A stretch of 64,000 nucleotides of DNA from Toxorhynchites rutilus septentrionalis (GCF_029784135.1 NC_073746.1:62780097-62844096); one strand, 5' to 3'. Shown: positions 37,338 to 49,340, numbered from the stretch's first letter. Numbers and translations are program-made. Notes: generated from the sequence alone by a model not told the origin.

Positions 37338-38214
37338 TATTTGTTTTAGCTTTTCTGTGCTCACCTACGCGCGCCGTCTATAACGGGCAACAAATCTAGC
37401 TGCGTGGCGCAGTTTCTATATACCATATACCATTATCAAGCCTGTTGTGCAAATCAGTCGCGCATAAATCGCACGCGCGAAATGCAAACGCAGTACAAGA
37501 GAAGAGAAGTAGTAAAATATGGCAACGTAAGCGATGCCTTTTTACCGGATGGAATATAAAAGGAAATGTCATTTGTGATTTCAATCTGTTCTCGCTTCAA
37601 CGAGTGAACAGCAAACAGTCACACAGTTTTTGTTCGACTCAAAGTCTGAGAGAGTCGATAGTGTGTGAATGAAACATATCACTTTGCAGTGAAAATTTCA
37701 TAGTTTTTTAATTTTTGTTCTCGAACCCGATGAAATGATGCATGATGCATGAGATGTATGATTGTGTACGACTGAATCACACATACGCATTGTGTGATTT
37801 TATGCGCTGCCAACGATAGATATTGCTGGTGTTGTTGTAACAAATATATAACCTGTGGTTTAGTGACCAGTTTGTGTATTGTTCTCGCGAGGGCAAGAAT
37901 ATATCACGAATCAGCCATATTTAGTTGCTTCTACAAAACTACGCAAATCATGGATTCGCCAAGAATTATTTGTAAAAAGTTAATTAATGGTAGGATCTTC
38001 CTCAACCGCCAACCGCCTCAGGCGGTGCTCCCTCAGATTACTATTTGTCCCGATCCTTGGCGTTGACTCTTTCTAAGGAAGAAAACTAAAATTAGTTTGA
38101 TTCAAAACATCCAGACCTCTACCACCGTGGAAACCATGATTTGTATAAAAGATGTGCCAAAATTTGAATTTACCTTTTACTATATTTATTTATTTATTTA
38201 TTTATTCTTCCGAA
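37338..38214. other. Intergenic, no recognisable gene
   Basis: Contains a TATAAAAG at about 37554-37561 and a (TTTA)n tract at about 38180-38206 just before the reverse-transcriptase fragment. No supported gene. Confidence 0.35.
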
Positions 38215-38910
38215 CCGTTTACGAAGTCGATCAGGCTCCGACTCCGCAGGAATACATCGATAACTTGCCGAGTTTGGATATTCGTCTACAGCAAATCACC
38301 TTCAGCCACGACGATATTTTCAAAGCCCTCTCTTCTGTTGACGCCTCGAAAGGTCCTGGTCCGGATCGAATTCCACCTTCCTTCATTAGGAATTGTGCTG
38401 CATCATTGACCATCCCTGTGAAGTTTATTTTCAATCGATCACTTCTTGACGGCGTCTTTCCTGAGTCATGGAAGCTAGCATCCATAACCCCGATCTTCAA
38501 ATCTGGAAACATTCACAGCGTGGAAAACTACCGTCCAATCTCGATACTGGACTGTTTGGCGAAAGTCCTGGAAAGACTGCTACACGATAAGCTGTACACG
38601 GCAGTCCGATCGTTAATCTCGGAATTTCAGCACGGGTTTATGAAGAAACGCTCCACCATTACCAATCTGATGACCTTCACTAACACTCTGGTTGATGCCA
38701 TCGAGAAGCGTCGTCAAGTTGATGCCGTGTATATCGATTTCTCCAAGGCGTTCGACAAAGTTCCTCATGGTCTCGCTATCACAAAACTGAGCCACCTCGG
38801 TCTTCCTTCGTGGATTGTTCGCTGGATAGAATCGTACCTTTCGTCCAGGAAAGCTTTCGTGAAGGTTCACGATGCCACATCGAATGCCTCCCCCCCCCCC
38901 TTTACAGAGT
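38215..38910 (+). pseudogene. Non-LTR reverse transcriptase fragment
   Basis: One open frame of about 230 codons encoding the first two thirds of a LINE reverse transcriptase: ASKGPGPDRIPPSF, GVFPESWKLASITPIFKSG, NYRPISILDCLAKVLERLL, FQHGFMKKRSTITNL and VDAVYIDFSKAFDKVPH, where the first catalytic Asp lies. The FxDD block and everything after it are missing because the frame ends at a C-run joined to Helitron repeat units at about 38895-38911. Clade is Jockey- or CR1-like; I cannot decide. The open frame extends upstream to 38097, but that part lacks similarity. Confidence 0.8.
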
Positions 38911-39520
38911 AGGGTGGAGAGTCTATCCACCATAGAAACATTTATTGCACCCTAAAACCTCAATATGCCAAATTTGGTTTCAATTGCTTGTTTAATTCTC
39001 GAGTAATGCAGAAATTTTTGTTTCATTTGTATGGCAACATCATAGAAACATTCATTGCACCCTAAAATCTTCATATGCAAAATTTGGTTTCATTTGCTGG
39101 ATTAATTTTCGAGTAATGCAGAAATTTGTGTTTCATTTGTATGGCAGCCCCCCCCTTAGAGTGGGGGGTGGAGAGTATAACCATCATAGAAACATTCATT
39201 GAACCCTAAAACCTCAATATTTGGTTTCATTTGCATGATTAATTCCCGAGTAATGTAGAAATTTGTGTTTAATTTGTATGGGAGCCCCTCTTAGAGAGGG
39301 GGGTGGAGAGTCTAACCACCATAGAATCATTTATTGCACCCTAAAACCTCAATATGCCAAATTTGGTTTCATTTGCTTGTTTAATTCTCGAGTAATGCAG
39401 AAATTTTTGTTTCATATGTATGGCAGCTCTCCCTTAGAGAGGAGGGTGGAGAGTCTAACCATCATGGAAGCATTCATTGCACCCTAAAACCTCAACATAC
39501 TAAATTTGCCATGAACACAC
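38911..39520 (-). repeat. Helitron internal minisatellite, about five units
   Basis: Five repeats of the ACCCTAAAACCTCAATATGC, TCGAGTAATGCAGAAAT, TTTCATTTGTATGGCAG type. Spacings are about 110, 140, 137 and 141 bases. The same units occur in the Helitron at 48003-49340. No CTAG end or 5' tip is present here, so this is a fragment. Confidence 0.75.
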
Positions 39521-41221
39521 TTCCCCGCATAAAGATCTGTGTTGTATAGAACTGAAGAATTGAAAGCAACGAGTTATTTTTTTTTCTAATACAGAACAAC
39601 AACATGCCCCAGAATAACACCACCACACCAACATTCGCCGCTTACCCTTGAAACTCATTAATCATCTCAAATTTAGAAGTGATGGGAAATAGGTCATATA
39701 CCTTTTTTATTAGTTGAAATTTTTAGCTACCCCATCACTTACTTGTAGTAGGTATGTGTATTATGCGACACTCGTTGGAATTTGTGTCATCCTCTGGTTG
39801 GCGAAAATTGAGATGAATGCGGTAGAAGTTCATACACTTGTGTAGTGGAGAGAGAAGAGAATCGCAGATGATTGGATATTCGGTGTGGCTTTCTGTCGTC
39901 CACTTATAAATTTCACGGCGAGACTTTTTTTGTGTGTAGGATGCTTGAGCCCGTTTGTGAATTTCGAGAAGAGAATAAATGAAATAAATGACACGATGAT
40001 TTTGTTTGGTGTGTTTTTTATACATGTGCGAAACCCACGAGAATAAAGTTGAAAACTAATTGAGCGAATGGGGCAGAACTCGATCCACTGTTTGTAGCTG
40101 GGTATATTACCGGGTGATTTGATAAGGATATTGTGTCATGCAAATTCTATTTAAAGATATCTCTCAACAATGCGGGTCAAAATCAATCCATCAACGAAAA
40201 TAAATTATGTGGTGCAATCTGATTCACAACGATTATATCAATACAATAGCAAAATCAGCAAAAAATGAATCGATCCTACATAATGCCCCACTGTTTATTG
40301 AACCCAAGCTCATAGCAAAGGTATTGTAAGCATGAATATTCGCCGGTAGACAGAAGCATAACATCGCACTAGTTTCGCAGATTGGTTTCACGACAGCCAG
40401 CGGGAGATTCCCCCCCGTTTAACTTATTATTCTATCATCGACCATCCGGCTCCATCGGCGATGTTGCTCTCGTCGAGCGACGAGTACGCATCAAGTACTG
40501 CCACTTATTTGCTCAAGATGTTCGCTTTTATATATACACTCATAACGAACGCCATGAATTATTCAAATAGACCAAATCAGCCAAGAGAAAAGTTCCTTTA
40601 CGTTGTCAGATGTTCACATGTGACCGCTCTGTTTAAGGCAGACATCGCTGAAAATCAAGTCTCATCCATTATTATCATCACGCTCTTATGCAATCGCTGG
40701 CTGCTCCGGCTGGATGCTGATGCCCGGCTAGAACTGGTTGTGCAAATATCATTCTCCCTCTGCATGTATGTTCTGTGCCCAAGTGTGTGTGTGTGTCCAA
40801 CGATTCCCGGAACGAAACTATCGTAGCAACTCGAAACTCGAAAATCGAGGCCAAGACTCTCTGAAATCGGGATTTGCTTCTTCTAAATGGCAGAGAAGTA
40901 TGAATTTGCGGTTCTTTTCGTCGAGTTGTGTGAACACAGTTGGCGTCCCTGGTTCGTATACATTCAGGGTAAACAAACCGAGGTTGGGGATTATATCTTA
41001 TCGAATCGATTATTTATCTGAAATGCTAACGAACGAAACCTCTCCATCAGCAGCGATATAAGAGGAACGCAATATCAGGCCAATTTTATTCGTTGGATGC
41101 TGTATGTAATTAGAAACTCAAATACATATTGTGGTTGGGGCCGTAATGGTTAAAATAGGATCAAGAAAACTTGATCAATTTTGTCAATCCAACTGTTTAA
41201 AACTCTTTAGAATGAATGATA
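39521..41221. other. No recognisable gene
   Basis: Mixed sequence with open frames of up to 121 codons (40461-40826 plus) that lack recognisable domains. No transposon ends were seen before the mariner. Confidence 0.35.
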
Positions 41222-41404
41222 TTAGGCTGTCAAAAAAGTCCTGCGGTATTTCCGCGAGGTATCGTTGTAAGCGCGTAGTTCTAGTTGTATTCATTGTATC
41301 GAGTCATACTATAGCTTGTTGGAAAGGTATTTTTGCGCGCTATAATATAGTCCTTGACAGTGTTTTGTTTGGTTAAGTCATTCTTGAGTTATAGTGTCGC
41401 AAAT

Positions 41405-42429
41405 ATGGAGCAAAATAAAGAGAAAATCCGACATATTTTACAGTACTACTATGACAAAGGCAAAAATGCATCTCAAGCTGCCAATAAAATTTGTGCAGTT
41501 TATGGACCCGATACAGTTTCCATTTCCACCGCACAATGATGGTTTCAACGTTTTCGTTCTGGTGTAGAGGTCGTCGAAGATGCGCCACGCTCCGGAAGGC
41601 CTGTCGTCGAAAATTGCGACAAAATCGCTGAATTAGCCGAGAAAGACCGGCATAGTAGCAGCCGTAGCATCGGCCAAGAGCTGGGGATAAGTCATCAAAC
41701 CGTTATTAACCATTTGAAGAAGCTTGGATTCACAAAGAAGCTCGATGTATGGGTGCCACACACGTTGACGCAAAAAACATCTTTGACCGTATCGACGCAT
41801 ATGAATCGCTGCTGAATCGCAACAAAATCGACCCGTTTCTGAAGCGGATGGTGACTGGCGATGAAAAGTGGATCACTTACGACAACGTGAAGCGCAAACG
41901 GTCAGGGTCGAAGCCCGCTGAAGCGGCTCAGACGGTGGCCAAGCCCTCATTAACGACCAGGAAGGTTCTGCTGTGTGTTTGGTGGGATTGTCAAGGAATA
42001 ATCTATTATGAGCTGCTTCCCTATGGCCAAACGCTCAATTCAGACCTGTACTGCCAACAACTGGACCGCTTGAAGGTAGCACTCATGAAGAAGAGGCCAT
42101 CTTTGATAAACAGAGGCCGCATTGTCTTCCATCAGGACAACGCCAGGTCACACACTTCTTTGGTGACGCGCCAGAAGCTCCGGAAGCTCGGATGGGAGGT
42201 TCTTTTGCATCCGCCGTATAGTCCGGACCTTGCACCAAGTGACTACCACCTGTTTTTGTCCATGGCGAACGAGCTAGGTAGTCAGAAGTTAGCCACAAAA
42301 GAGGCCTGTGAAAATTGACTATCCGAGTTTTTTGCCAATAAGGAAGCGAGCTTCTATAACAGGGGTATTATGAAGTTGGCATCTCGTTGGAAACAAGTCA
42401 TCGAACAAAACGGCGCATATTTGACTTAA
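41405..42429 (+). pseudogene. Mariner DD34D transposase
   Basis: Starts MEQNKEKIRHILQYYYDKGK. The order is the N-terminal helices, SGRPVVENCDKIAEL, LDVWVPHTLTQK, MVTGDEKWITYDN (first Asp), VLLCVWWDCQGIIYYELL, FHQDNARSHTS (second Asp), SPDLAPSDYHLF (third Asp, 34 residues later) and a normal C-terminus NGAYLT. Lesions: TGA at about 41537 before WFQRF, a one-base frameshift near 41770, and TGA at 42316. All three catalytic residues remain, but the gene is broken. Confidence 0.9.
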
Positions 42430-42436
42430 AACAGAT

Positions 42437-43524
42437 TTTTTTTTTTTTTTTTTCCAAAATATATTTTTTATTAAGGCACATGTGGCGTTAGCCTGACGGG
42501 GCCGGGAGTCCAATATTTTGACATATTTTGTCTTACAACTATGTTAGTAATATGTAACCGATTACTCGCGGTTGGCTCGAGGTTAGTATTACAAGTGTTC
42601 TCATAATTGGTATGTTGCAGTCTTCGATGCTCTATACGTGTGCCCGACACGGGCTACTTCCTATTGGGATGCAGCTGACCATTAATCAGCAACGCTCCCT
42701 AGTCTGTACCCCATATCTAGCGTGGTGCGTCTTTCTCGACTCGAGGAATCCAGGATAGAATGGTCACTAGCCGGCGCAATCATCAGTTCGTGTAGAGTTG
42801 TCATGAGCGGTACAACCTTTGGCTCTTGTTGAATGATCAGTGGACTGCACAACCTTTGGCCCGTGCATCTGTAAAGAGTGTGTGTATGTATTGCTGCGAC
42901 TAAGTAAAAGTTTATCGATCGCTAGGAGGGATATGAAACGGGGACACAACGAAGGAAACATCATTAAACGTTGACATCGGCGTTTCTGAGGAACAGGTAT
43001 AGATGAAGCAGAAGATCAGGATCCCGGCTACCTAAGATATCCCGGACGGGGATATCCGATTGTCTGCCTTTTGCTCTCAGTGCTCTAGAGAGCTGAGAGC
43101 GAGCAGCATGGAACCGGATACACGACCAGACAACATGCTCGATGTCGTGGTAGCCATCGCCACAATCACAAAGATTGTTTGCTGCGAGCCCAATGCGATA
43201 GAGATGCGCGTTTAGGTTGTAGTGATTGGACATAAGCCGAGATATCACGCGAATGAAATCACGACCTACATTCAATCCCTTAAACCATGCACTCGTCGAG
43301 ACCTTAGGGATAATCGTGTGTAACCAACGACCGAACTCATCTTCACTCCACATGCGCTGCCAACTAACGAGTGTGTCCTGACGAGGAATGTGAAAAAATT
43401 CATTATAGGCAATTTGCCTTTCAAAAAGTGTGCCTTCTGAAGCGCCCACCTTAGCTAGCGAGTCCGCTTTCTCATTCCCCGGAATCGAGCAATGAGAGGG
43501 AACCCATGCTAAGGTAATCTTGAA
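42437..43524 (-). mobile_element. LOA-type LINE insertion in mariner
   Basis: Inserted on the minus strand with a poly-A tail (T-run at 42437-42455) and flanked by the 11-base duplication TTAAAACAGAT at 42426-42436 and 43525-43535. It is 5'-truncated within the RNase H domain, and its 3' UTR resembles that of 22537-23114. It lies immediately after the mariner stop codon, so it postdates the mariner. Confidence 0.92.
42964..43520 (-). pseudogene. LOA-type ORF2 C-terminus with RNase H end
   Basis: The frame begins inside RNase H (LAWVPSHCSIPGNEKADSLA near 43510), continues into LFERQIAYNEFFHIP, FGRWLHTIIPKVSTSAWF, SRLMSNHYNLNAHLYR, the Cys/His block CDCGDGYHDIEHVVWSC, and ends NADVNV. It is open to its stop at 42964. 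The reverse transcriptase and endonuclease are missing by 5' truncation. Confidence 0.85.
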
Positions 43525-43708
43525 TTAAAACAGATGATTGTAACTAATTTTATGAACAAATGAAAATTCAAAAAAAATACCGCAGGGCTTTTTTGACAGC
43601 CTAATATAACAAAAAACGAATCATTCAATCGTCTGTGTTTCTAACTTGCTTATTTGCTGACTTGTTAACCAGATGTATTAAATTTTTGGATGCCGGTTTC
43701 AAATCTAA

Positions 43709-43775
43709 TGGGCAACCCGGCAAACTTCGTCCCGCCCAAAATTAATTTTTTGTTATCTTTACGACTATTACCTTT
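43709..43775 (-). repeat. Helitron 3'-end scrap
   Basis: GCAACCCGGCAAACTTCGTC followed by CCGCCCAAAATTAA matches the left ends of the Helitrons at 14606 and 48003, but the CTAG itself has decayed. Confidence 0.5.
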
Positions 43776-43795
43776 TCCCGGTGATGAAACAGGTG

Positions 43796-43933
43796 TTCGA
43801 AACTAAAGAAATTCGTGTCGCAATTACATCGTACTTCAAAAAGTTGGACGCTACGCGCTTCGCGCTCGGAATAGAAAACGTGCCACGCTATGAAAAATGC
43901 CTCGAACGTTACGGCGATTATGTAGAAAAATAG
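43796..43933 (+). pseudogene. Mariner transposase C-terminal scrap
   Basis: About 45 codons ending at TAG: ITSYFKKLDATRFALGIE, then NVPRYEKCLERYGDYVEK. The complementary sequence lies within the mariner at 61736-62361 (61830-61950), so both come from one family. Confidence 0.6.
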
Positions 43934-44965
43934 AAAATAAAATGTAGATTACGAAAATCTCCTTGTTTTTTGTCCTAACATTATTTATCCGCGACTAGCG
44001 GCCCGTCCCATGTTTTCCCAAGTTTCCCGCATACTCATTGAAACAAATGAGCCCTGGTGTTTGGTTTGTTCAAATTGATTATTCAATCTTTCCACTTAAA
44101 CGCGCTGGAAAAGGGAGTTGTATGTATGTAGTGTGTATGCATGTCTTCTATCTCTCTGTCTCTCTGTCTCTCTTTTTTCTCTCAGAAAATTCTCAGAGGA
44201 AGCCTGTTGACTGACTGGCTAGAGCGAGAATAGAATTTAAATTTTCTTCTTACTATTATAGAGGTTTGAAACACCAAAGTTCTTTTTCCTCTTACCTTGA
44301 AAAGTCCAATGAGGATAGCAAAACTAACTCTCTCGTAACCTTTGAAAGAACGATTTTTAAAGTTATTTAATGGCATATTCATTCTACAGTTTTGCATTTT
44401 TATTATTATTTGTAGGACAACCTATTTAAGTAGCATTGTGAGAAACATATCAGCCATTTCTCCATCAAGAGGGGACCCCGATCTGGAAAATCGAAAAAAT
44501 CGAATTTTTGTTTTTTGCATTTTTGAGTACTTATGCCCTAGGAAATGTTATCCCAAAAGTATTTTTCGTAAAAATGGATTATCTGAAGCGTTACATAACC
44601 GTTTTTCATATTCCTTTATTCCATTTTTTTGAGCTTCTAAACAACGATTATTCATGTAAAATAACTTATTTTTAAAAAAGACCGCCATTTTGGCATTTTT
44701 TTCGAATTTTCAAAAACTATGCAACGCCTCAGGTACTGCCTTAAAGCTTCAAAATATTCATTGGAATTTGTTCTACGACACCCCGTTGCTTCTGTACTAC
44801 GGATCCAGCTGTCAACAGTGTTATAATTATTATTCGTGCATTAAAAAAATGGAAAATACAACTTCCTATAAACCTTAAACAATAACCAAAATACCCGAAC
44901 ACAGAAGTGTATATGATATTGCCATGCCTGGAAAGCATTTGTTAATTTGTGTTGTGTTATTTGTA
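43934..44965. other. Intergenic, no recognisable gene
   Basis: Includes a CT-rich tract (44150-44180) and AT-rich DNA. No gene seen. Confidence 0.35.
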
Positions 44966-45786
44966 GTACCGTAAACCGGGGGCAAATTGATCACGATTTT
45001 CAGAAAAATGTAAATATTTCCGAATCTTTTTGTTAGATTTAAACCTAATTATTTTTGAAATCAGTACTGGTGCTAAGGCCACAAAACGTTATGGAATTTG
45101 TTGAAAAAAATCCTTGAGCGTTAATTTGGAAAATTTTTAGCAGAAAATTTCAAAATTTTACTTCGGGGTGAAATTGATAAATCTATGTTTTTCAGGATTT
45201 TCTAGTGTCATACGCACAAAAATGTATACAAAATCTATTATTTCTTCACCTACGGTCATTTGAATGAGATTTGAACACTGATCTGTAGGTCATCCGGAGA
45301 CCATTCCGGTTATCCTAATGTGAAATCCTTGAAATTGTCACCAATAAGCTAGTTTTGCCAAACCAAGATGTTCGATATGTCGCATGATGGGATTCGGTTC
45401 TGGTCATGCGTCGTGCTGTTTTTGTAAAATAGTATGTTTTTTACTTGTTTGAATAGTAATTACAAGTATTTGAATGCTTATTCAACTCATCAAGTATCGG
45501 CTAGAAGTGGATTAATATGTTTAGCGTCTATAAATATTGTTTTGATTTGTTGAAAATATGTTTCTTTACCATAGTTGAAAATGAAAACGAAAATGCTATT
45601 TAGAAAAATATTGTTTTTTATGCAATTTAATAAGGGATTCGTTGAGAGCCATTGGCAAAAAGAACCTTCAGATGATGCTTGAACATGTCAGATCAAAAAA
45701 TTTTAAAATTAAATTAAACTAAATTGATCTGAAAATTTATGTTTGTTTTCATCAATACGTTTGATCAATTCCCCGGATGACGGTAC
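44966..45786. repeat. Imperfect inverted-repeat element
   Basis: The left end reads GTACCGTAAACCGGGGGC then AAATTGATCA; the right end, on the other strand, reads GTACCGTCATCCGGGGAATT then GATCAAACG. An internal CTTCGGGGTGAAATTGAT near 45163 repeats the same theme. It may be an old MITE. No coding sequence and no clear target duplication. Confidence 0.4.
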
Positions 45787-47240
45787 CGTGTTCTTTGTAG
45801 CACCGGGGTGAGATTGGATCAAATCGAAAGAAATTGCAGTTAGTGATATCTAGACAAGTATTGCAAATATTTTTGAAAGCTGTGAACCGTTTAGGAGGAG
45901 ATATATTTTCACTACTTCCAGTGCATAATACTTTACTGTAATACAAATAGTTATTGTTTAGTAATTCATCAAAATTTGATGTATTTACACATCAAGCTTA
46001 GACCCATTCTCATCCCCATCGACGGTACTTTAGCGAATTAATCTAATCCGGCGAACAAAACAGTAGAAAATTAGTAACTTCGATATACCAGGTGAGAGAC
46101 GAACCAACCTACGGCTTAATGTCTCTATAATAAAGAGCAAAAAAATGTACCAGGTGTTATTTGTATACTTCTATGCGAGCCCTAGTTAATGAATTAAAAT
46201 TTCACATACTATAGTGGAACCAATGTGATAGAAGACACGATAAGTCACCAAATAAAACTTAATTATTGTATACTGATCAGTGTCAAATTCACGCCCAAAT
46301 CCTTCAACGTTGGGACACCATTTTTGACATCATCGGTCACATAATCGCGCTCGACGGGTTTGGTGTGCAAGTCTCCCAACGGGAACGAGATGCAAACGAA
46401 TTCTGTAAATCTCACCTTCATCATGAAAGTAGGATCGTCCCGTAAACGCCAATAGCTCTACCAGCTTTAATTCTTGCACATCACCTGGTGGAACCAATCG
46501 ATCATTTCCGACAACTTGTACCGGCGTAGACCAACAGTCTGATAGATTTGGTCTGACTGTCCGGGCAACATTCGAACAGTATTGCTGTTTGTCGGTGCGC
46601 TTGGACCACAATGGCATGTCGCGGAGCGATCTTCCTGGTACATACCTAATGGGCGGAATATGACCGCCTCGAGGAACTCACAAACCGCAAGTTCACATAT
46701 TTACTCTTGTGAGTACCTCCGAGGAGAAAATTTTTGTCGATTAGATTTGTGACATAAGTTGAATTTTGTCACTGTTCACTTTAATCGATTTACGTGTTGG
46801 CTACTCATGCATTTGCAGATTTTCAGCTGATTTTCTTCAACATTTCATTGACGTGCAACAAAGCAAGCTGTTCACTGCTAATTCTCTTTCTCTTTGTGTG
46901 TTAACAAAACATGCTCTCTGTTTATTTACACCGCGCTTTTGGACACGAATTTTTTAAGCGCTTTTATTTATAGTGAGAAAACGAACACATGCACAAACTG
47001 TTGTGTGCTGTATGCTGGGGGGACTTGGACGCTTTCTGGGACTTGGTGTTATTGCCGACGGGGCAGTGTTATACACACTGCGTACTGCGGGTGCTGGCTC
47101 GTTCTCACACAAAAAACACATTGCAGCTGCTCACTCTCTCACTCTGTTTGTGTTTACGTCAAGAATACGACCATTTACGACCGTTTACGACTGTTCACGA
47201 CGACCGCGCTTTATTTTTTAGCGAATTTATTTATAGTAAG
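45787..47240. other. No recognisable gene
   Basis: Apart from the 53-base LINE insertion at 46095-46147, no repeat ends or genes were recognised. The 95-codon minus-strand frame at 46330-46617 has no known motif. Confidence 0.35.
46095..46147 (+). mobile_element. 53-base LINE 3' end insertion with TSD
   Basis: Sequence ending GTCTCTATAATAAAGAGC plus an A-run, flanked by the 9-base duplication TACCAGGTG (46086-46094 and 46148-46156). It is an extreme 5' truncation similar in size to the one at 5184-5237 but in the other orientation. Confidence 0.65.
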
Positions 47241-47281
47241 ATTTCTGAGGCACTGAAATTTATTTTTTGAACGACCTCGTA
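47241..47281 (-). repeat. Mariner terminal-repeat scrap
   Basis: TGAGGCACTGAAATTTATTT followed by TTTGAACGACCTCGTAA matches the right terminus of the mariner at 61736-62361. Confidence 0.55.
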
Positions 47282-48002
47282 ACATGTTTCTCCGTTACGT
47301 GAAATAAATGTTTGATACAGAAAATATGATAGATCAAAGACATCCCTAAATCGGACAATTCCTTCCACGAGTTTTGCTTTTATCAACACATTCGGCGATC
47401 AATTTTTATTTATATAGATAGAAGAAGATGTAGAAGTGCGTTTTATCACATTAAAATCCATTTCCACTTTCGTACAACGATCAATTTCGTTAACGCAAAC
47501 ATTAAATGGACTAACAACGCTTGTCACTATGTAATTGTAGAACATATGGGAATTGAATTTTCCGAATTTTCCCATTTTCCCTAAGAGTTTTCCGAAAATT
47601 TTCAATTGTCATGTTTGGTTGTAATAAAAAATGTTTGTTTGAAATATGTATAATATTTTTATGGGACACCCACCCTCTCATCATACTATCATAGAAACAT
47701 TTCTCGTACCCAAAAAAAGTTGATGGGTCTGAGCCTAGGGGCACGGACGGGATCTTAACATATTGCATTTTCATTGATCAAAATCTGTATTTTATTCTTT
47801 TTTGGTACATCAAATGGCAATGCATTAAAAATCTGTTTCTTGTATGAACTTCTATCCATTACTATCCTTTTTTTTATTCAATCATGCAGAAGAAGACAAG
47901 GAGTCATCATTTATCATTTTTAAACACAAGTCTAAATAGTTATGATCTACATAAATATAAGCTTAAGTCAAATCAATCTATAACTACAGAAATATATCTA
48001 TA
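47282..48002. other. Helitron-family debris, no gene
   Basis: ACATGTTTCTCCGTTACGTG near 47282 and the AATATGATAGA phrase match the interior of the adjoining Helitron. The rest is unassigned. Confidence 0.35.
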
Positions 48003-49340
48003 CTAGCTGACCCGGCAAACATTGTCCCGCCCAAAAATTGTTTTTGTTATCAATACATTCAAACATTCGCGTTATCTTACTATGAGCAAGTTCATCAGTC
48101 CAATCGCAGAACTGTTCATTGATTGATCTTCTAATCGACCCCGTGGAATTTACCTTTTACTAAAAAAATCCTAGTACTTGTATCAAAACTCTTCATTATA
48201 ATATAAGATTATTTTCAGACACAATTCTCGTTTAAGATTTTTCAACCACTTGTAAATAACATGTTTCTCCGTTACATGGAATAAATGTTTTATACAGAAA
48301 ATATGATAGAATAAAGACAGTCCTAAATCGGACAATTCCTTCCTCGAGTTCTGCTATTATCAACACATCTGGCAACCACCGTAAAAACATTTATTGCACC
48401 CTAAAACCTCCACATGCCAAATTTGGTTTCGTTTGCTTGATTAATTCTCAAGTAATGCAGAAATTTGTGTTTCATTTGTATGGCAGCCCCCCTTAGAGAA
48501 GATGGAGGAGTATCTAACCGTAAAAACATTTATTGCACCCTAAAACCTCCACATGCCAAATTTGGTTTCGTTTGCTTGATTAATTCTCGAGTAATGCAGA
48601 AATTTGTGTTTCATTTGTATGGCAGTCTTTCTTAGAGAGGGGGTGGAGAGTCTAACCATCATAAAAACATTTATTGCACCCTAAAACCTCCACATGCCAA
48701 ATTTGGTTTCGTTTGCTTGATTAATTCTCGAGTAATGCAGAAATTTGTGTTTCATTTGTATAGCAGTCTCCCTTAGAGAGGGGGTGGTGAGTTTAACCAT
48801 CATAGATATATTTATTGCACCCTAAAACCTCCACATGCCAAATTTGGTTTCATTTGCTTGATTAATTCGAGAGTAATGCAGAAATTTGTGTTTCATTTGC
48901 ATGGCAGCCCCCCTTAGAAAAGATGGAGGAGTATCTAACCGTAAAAAACATTTATTGCACCCTAAAACCTCCACATGCCAAATTTGGATTCGTTTGCTTG
49001 ATTAATTCTCGAGTAATGCAGAAATTTGTGTTTCATTTGTATGACAGTCTCCCTTAAAGAGGGGGTGGAGAGTCTAACCATCATAGATATATTTATTGCA
49101 CCCTAAAACCTCCACATGCCAAATTTGGTTTCATTTGCTTGATTAATTCGCGAGTAATGCAGAAATTTGTGTTTCATGTGTATGGCAGAAAGCCAAGCCC
49201 CTTAGAGAGGGTGGAGGGGTCTCAAACTATCACGAAAACCTTCCCCGGGCCCAAAAACCCCTACATACCAATTTTCATGTTGGTCGGTTCAGTAGTTTCC
49301 GAGTCCATAAGAATCAGACAGAAATCCATTTTTATATAGA
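48003..49340 (-). mobile_element. Non-autonomous Helitron, copy 2
   Basis: The minus-strand 3' end is at CTAG 48003-48006 (GCCGGGTCAGCTAG followed by T). The 5' tip is at 49339-49340, where the minus strand begins TCTATATAAAAATGG and continues with a GACTCGGAAACTACTGAACC block, a known insect Helitron signature. The interior has six tandem units of about 140 bases (48376-49195). It encodes no protein and depends on an autonomous Helitron. Confidence 0.78.
48376..49195. repeat. Helitron internal minisatellite, six 140-base units
   Basis: Each unit contains GCACCCTAAAACCTCCACAT, GGTTTCGTTTGCTTGATTAA, GAGTAATGCAGAAATTTGTG and a CCCCCTTAGAGAGGGGG-like palindrome. Unit starts are 140, 140, 141, 140 and 140 bases apart. 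Divergence between units is low. Confidence 0.9.

Larger units (their letters stand above)
41222..43604 (+). mobile_element. Mariner (DD34D) split by a LOA insertion
   Basis: Flanked by TA (41220-41221 and 43605-43606). Ends are inverted repeats beginning TTAGGCTGTCAAAAAAG and including CCTGCGGTATTT. Subtracting the LOA insertion and one 11-base duplication leaves 1284 bases, a full mariner. The copy belongs to the same general group as the one at 34370 but has different ends. Confidence 0.92.

Noticed and set aside
40461..40826. 121-codon plus-strand open frame
   Set aside because: No recognised domain; overlapping frames in other phases are equally long.
46330..46617. 95-codon minus-strand frame considered as a retrotransposon piece
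   Set aside because: No catalytic or structural motif could be matched with confidence.
38376..49195. CRISPR-like array of regular repeats
   Set aside because: Units are 110-141 bases without distinct spacers and lie inside Helitrons of a eukaryotic genome.
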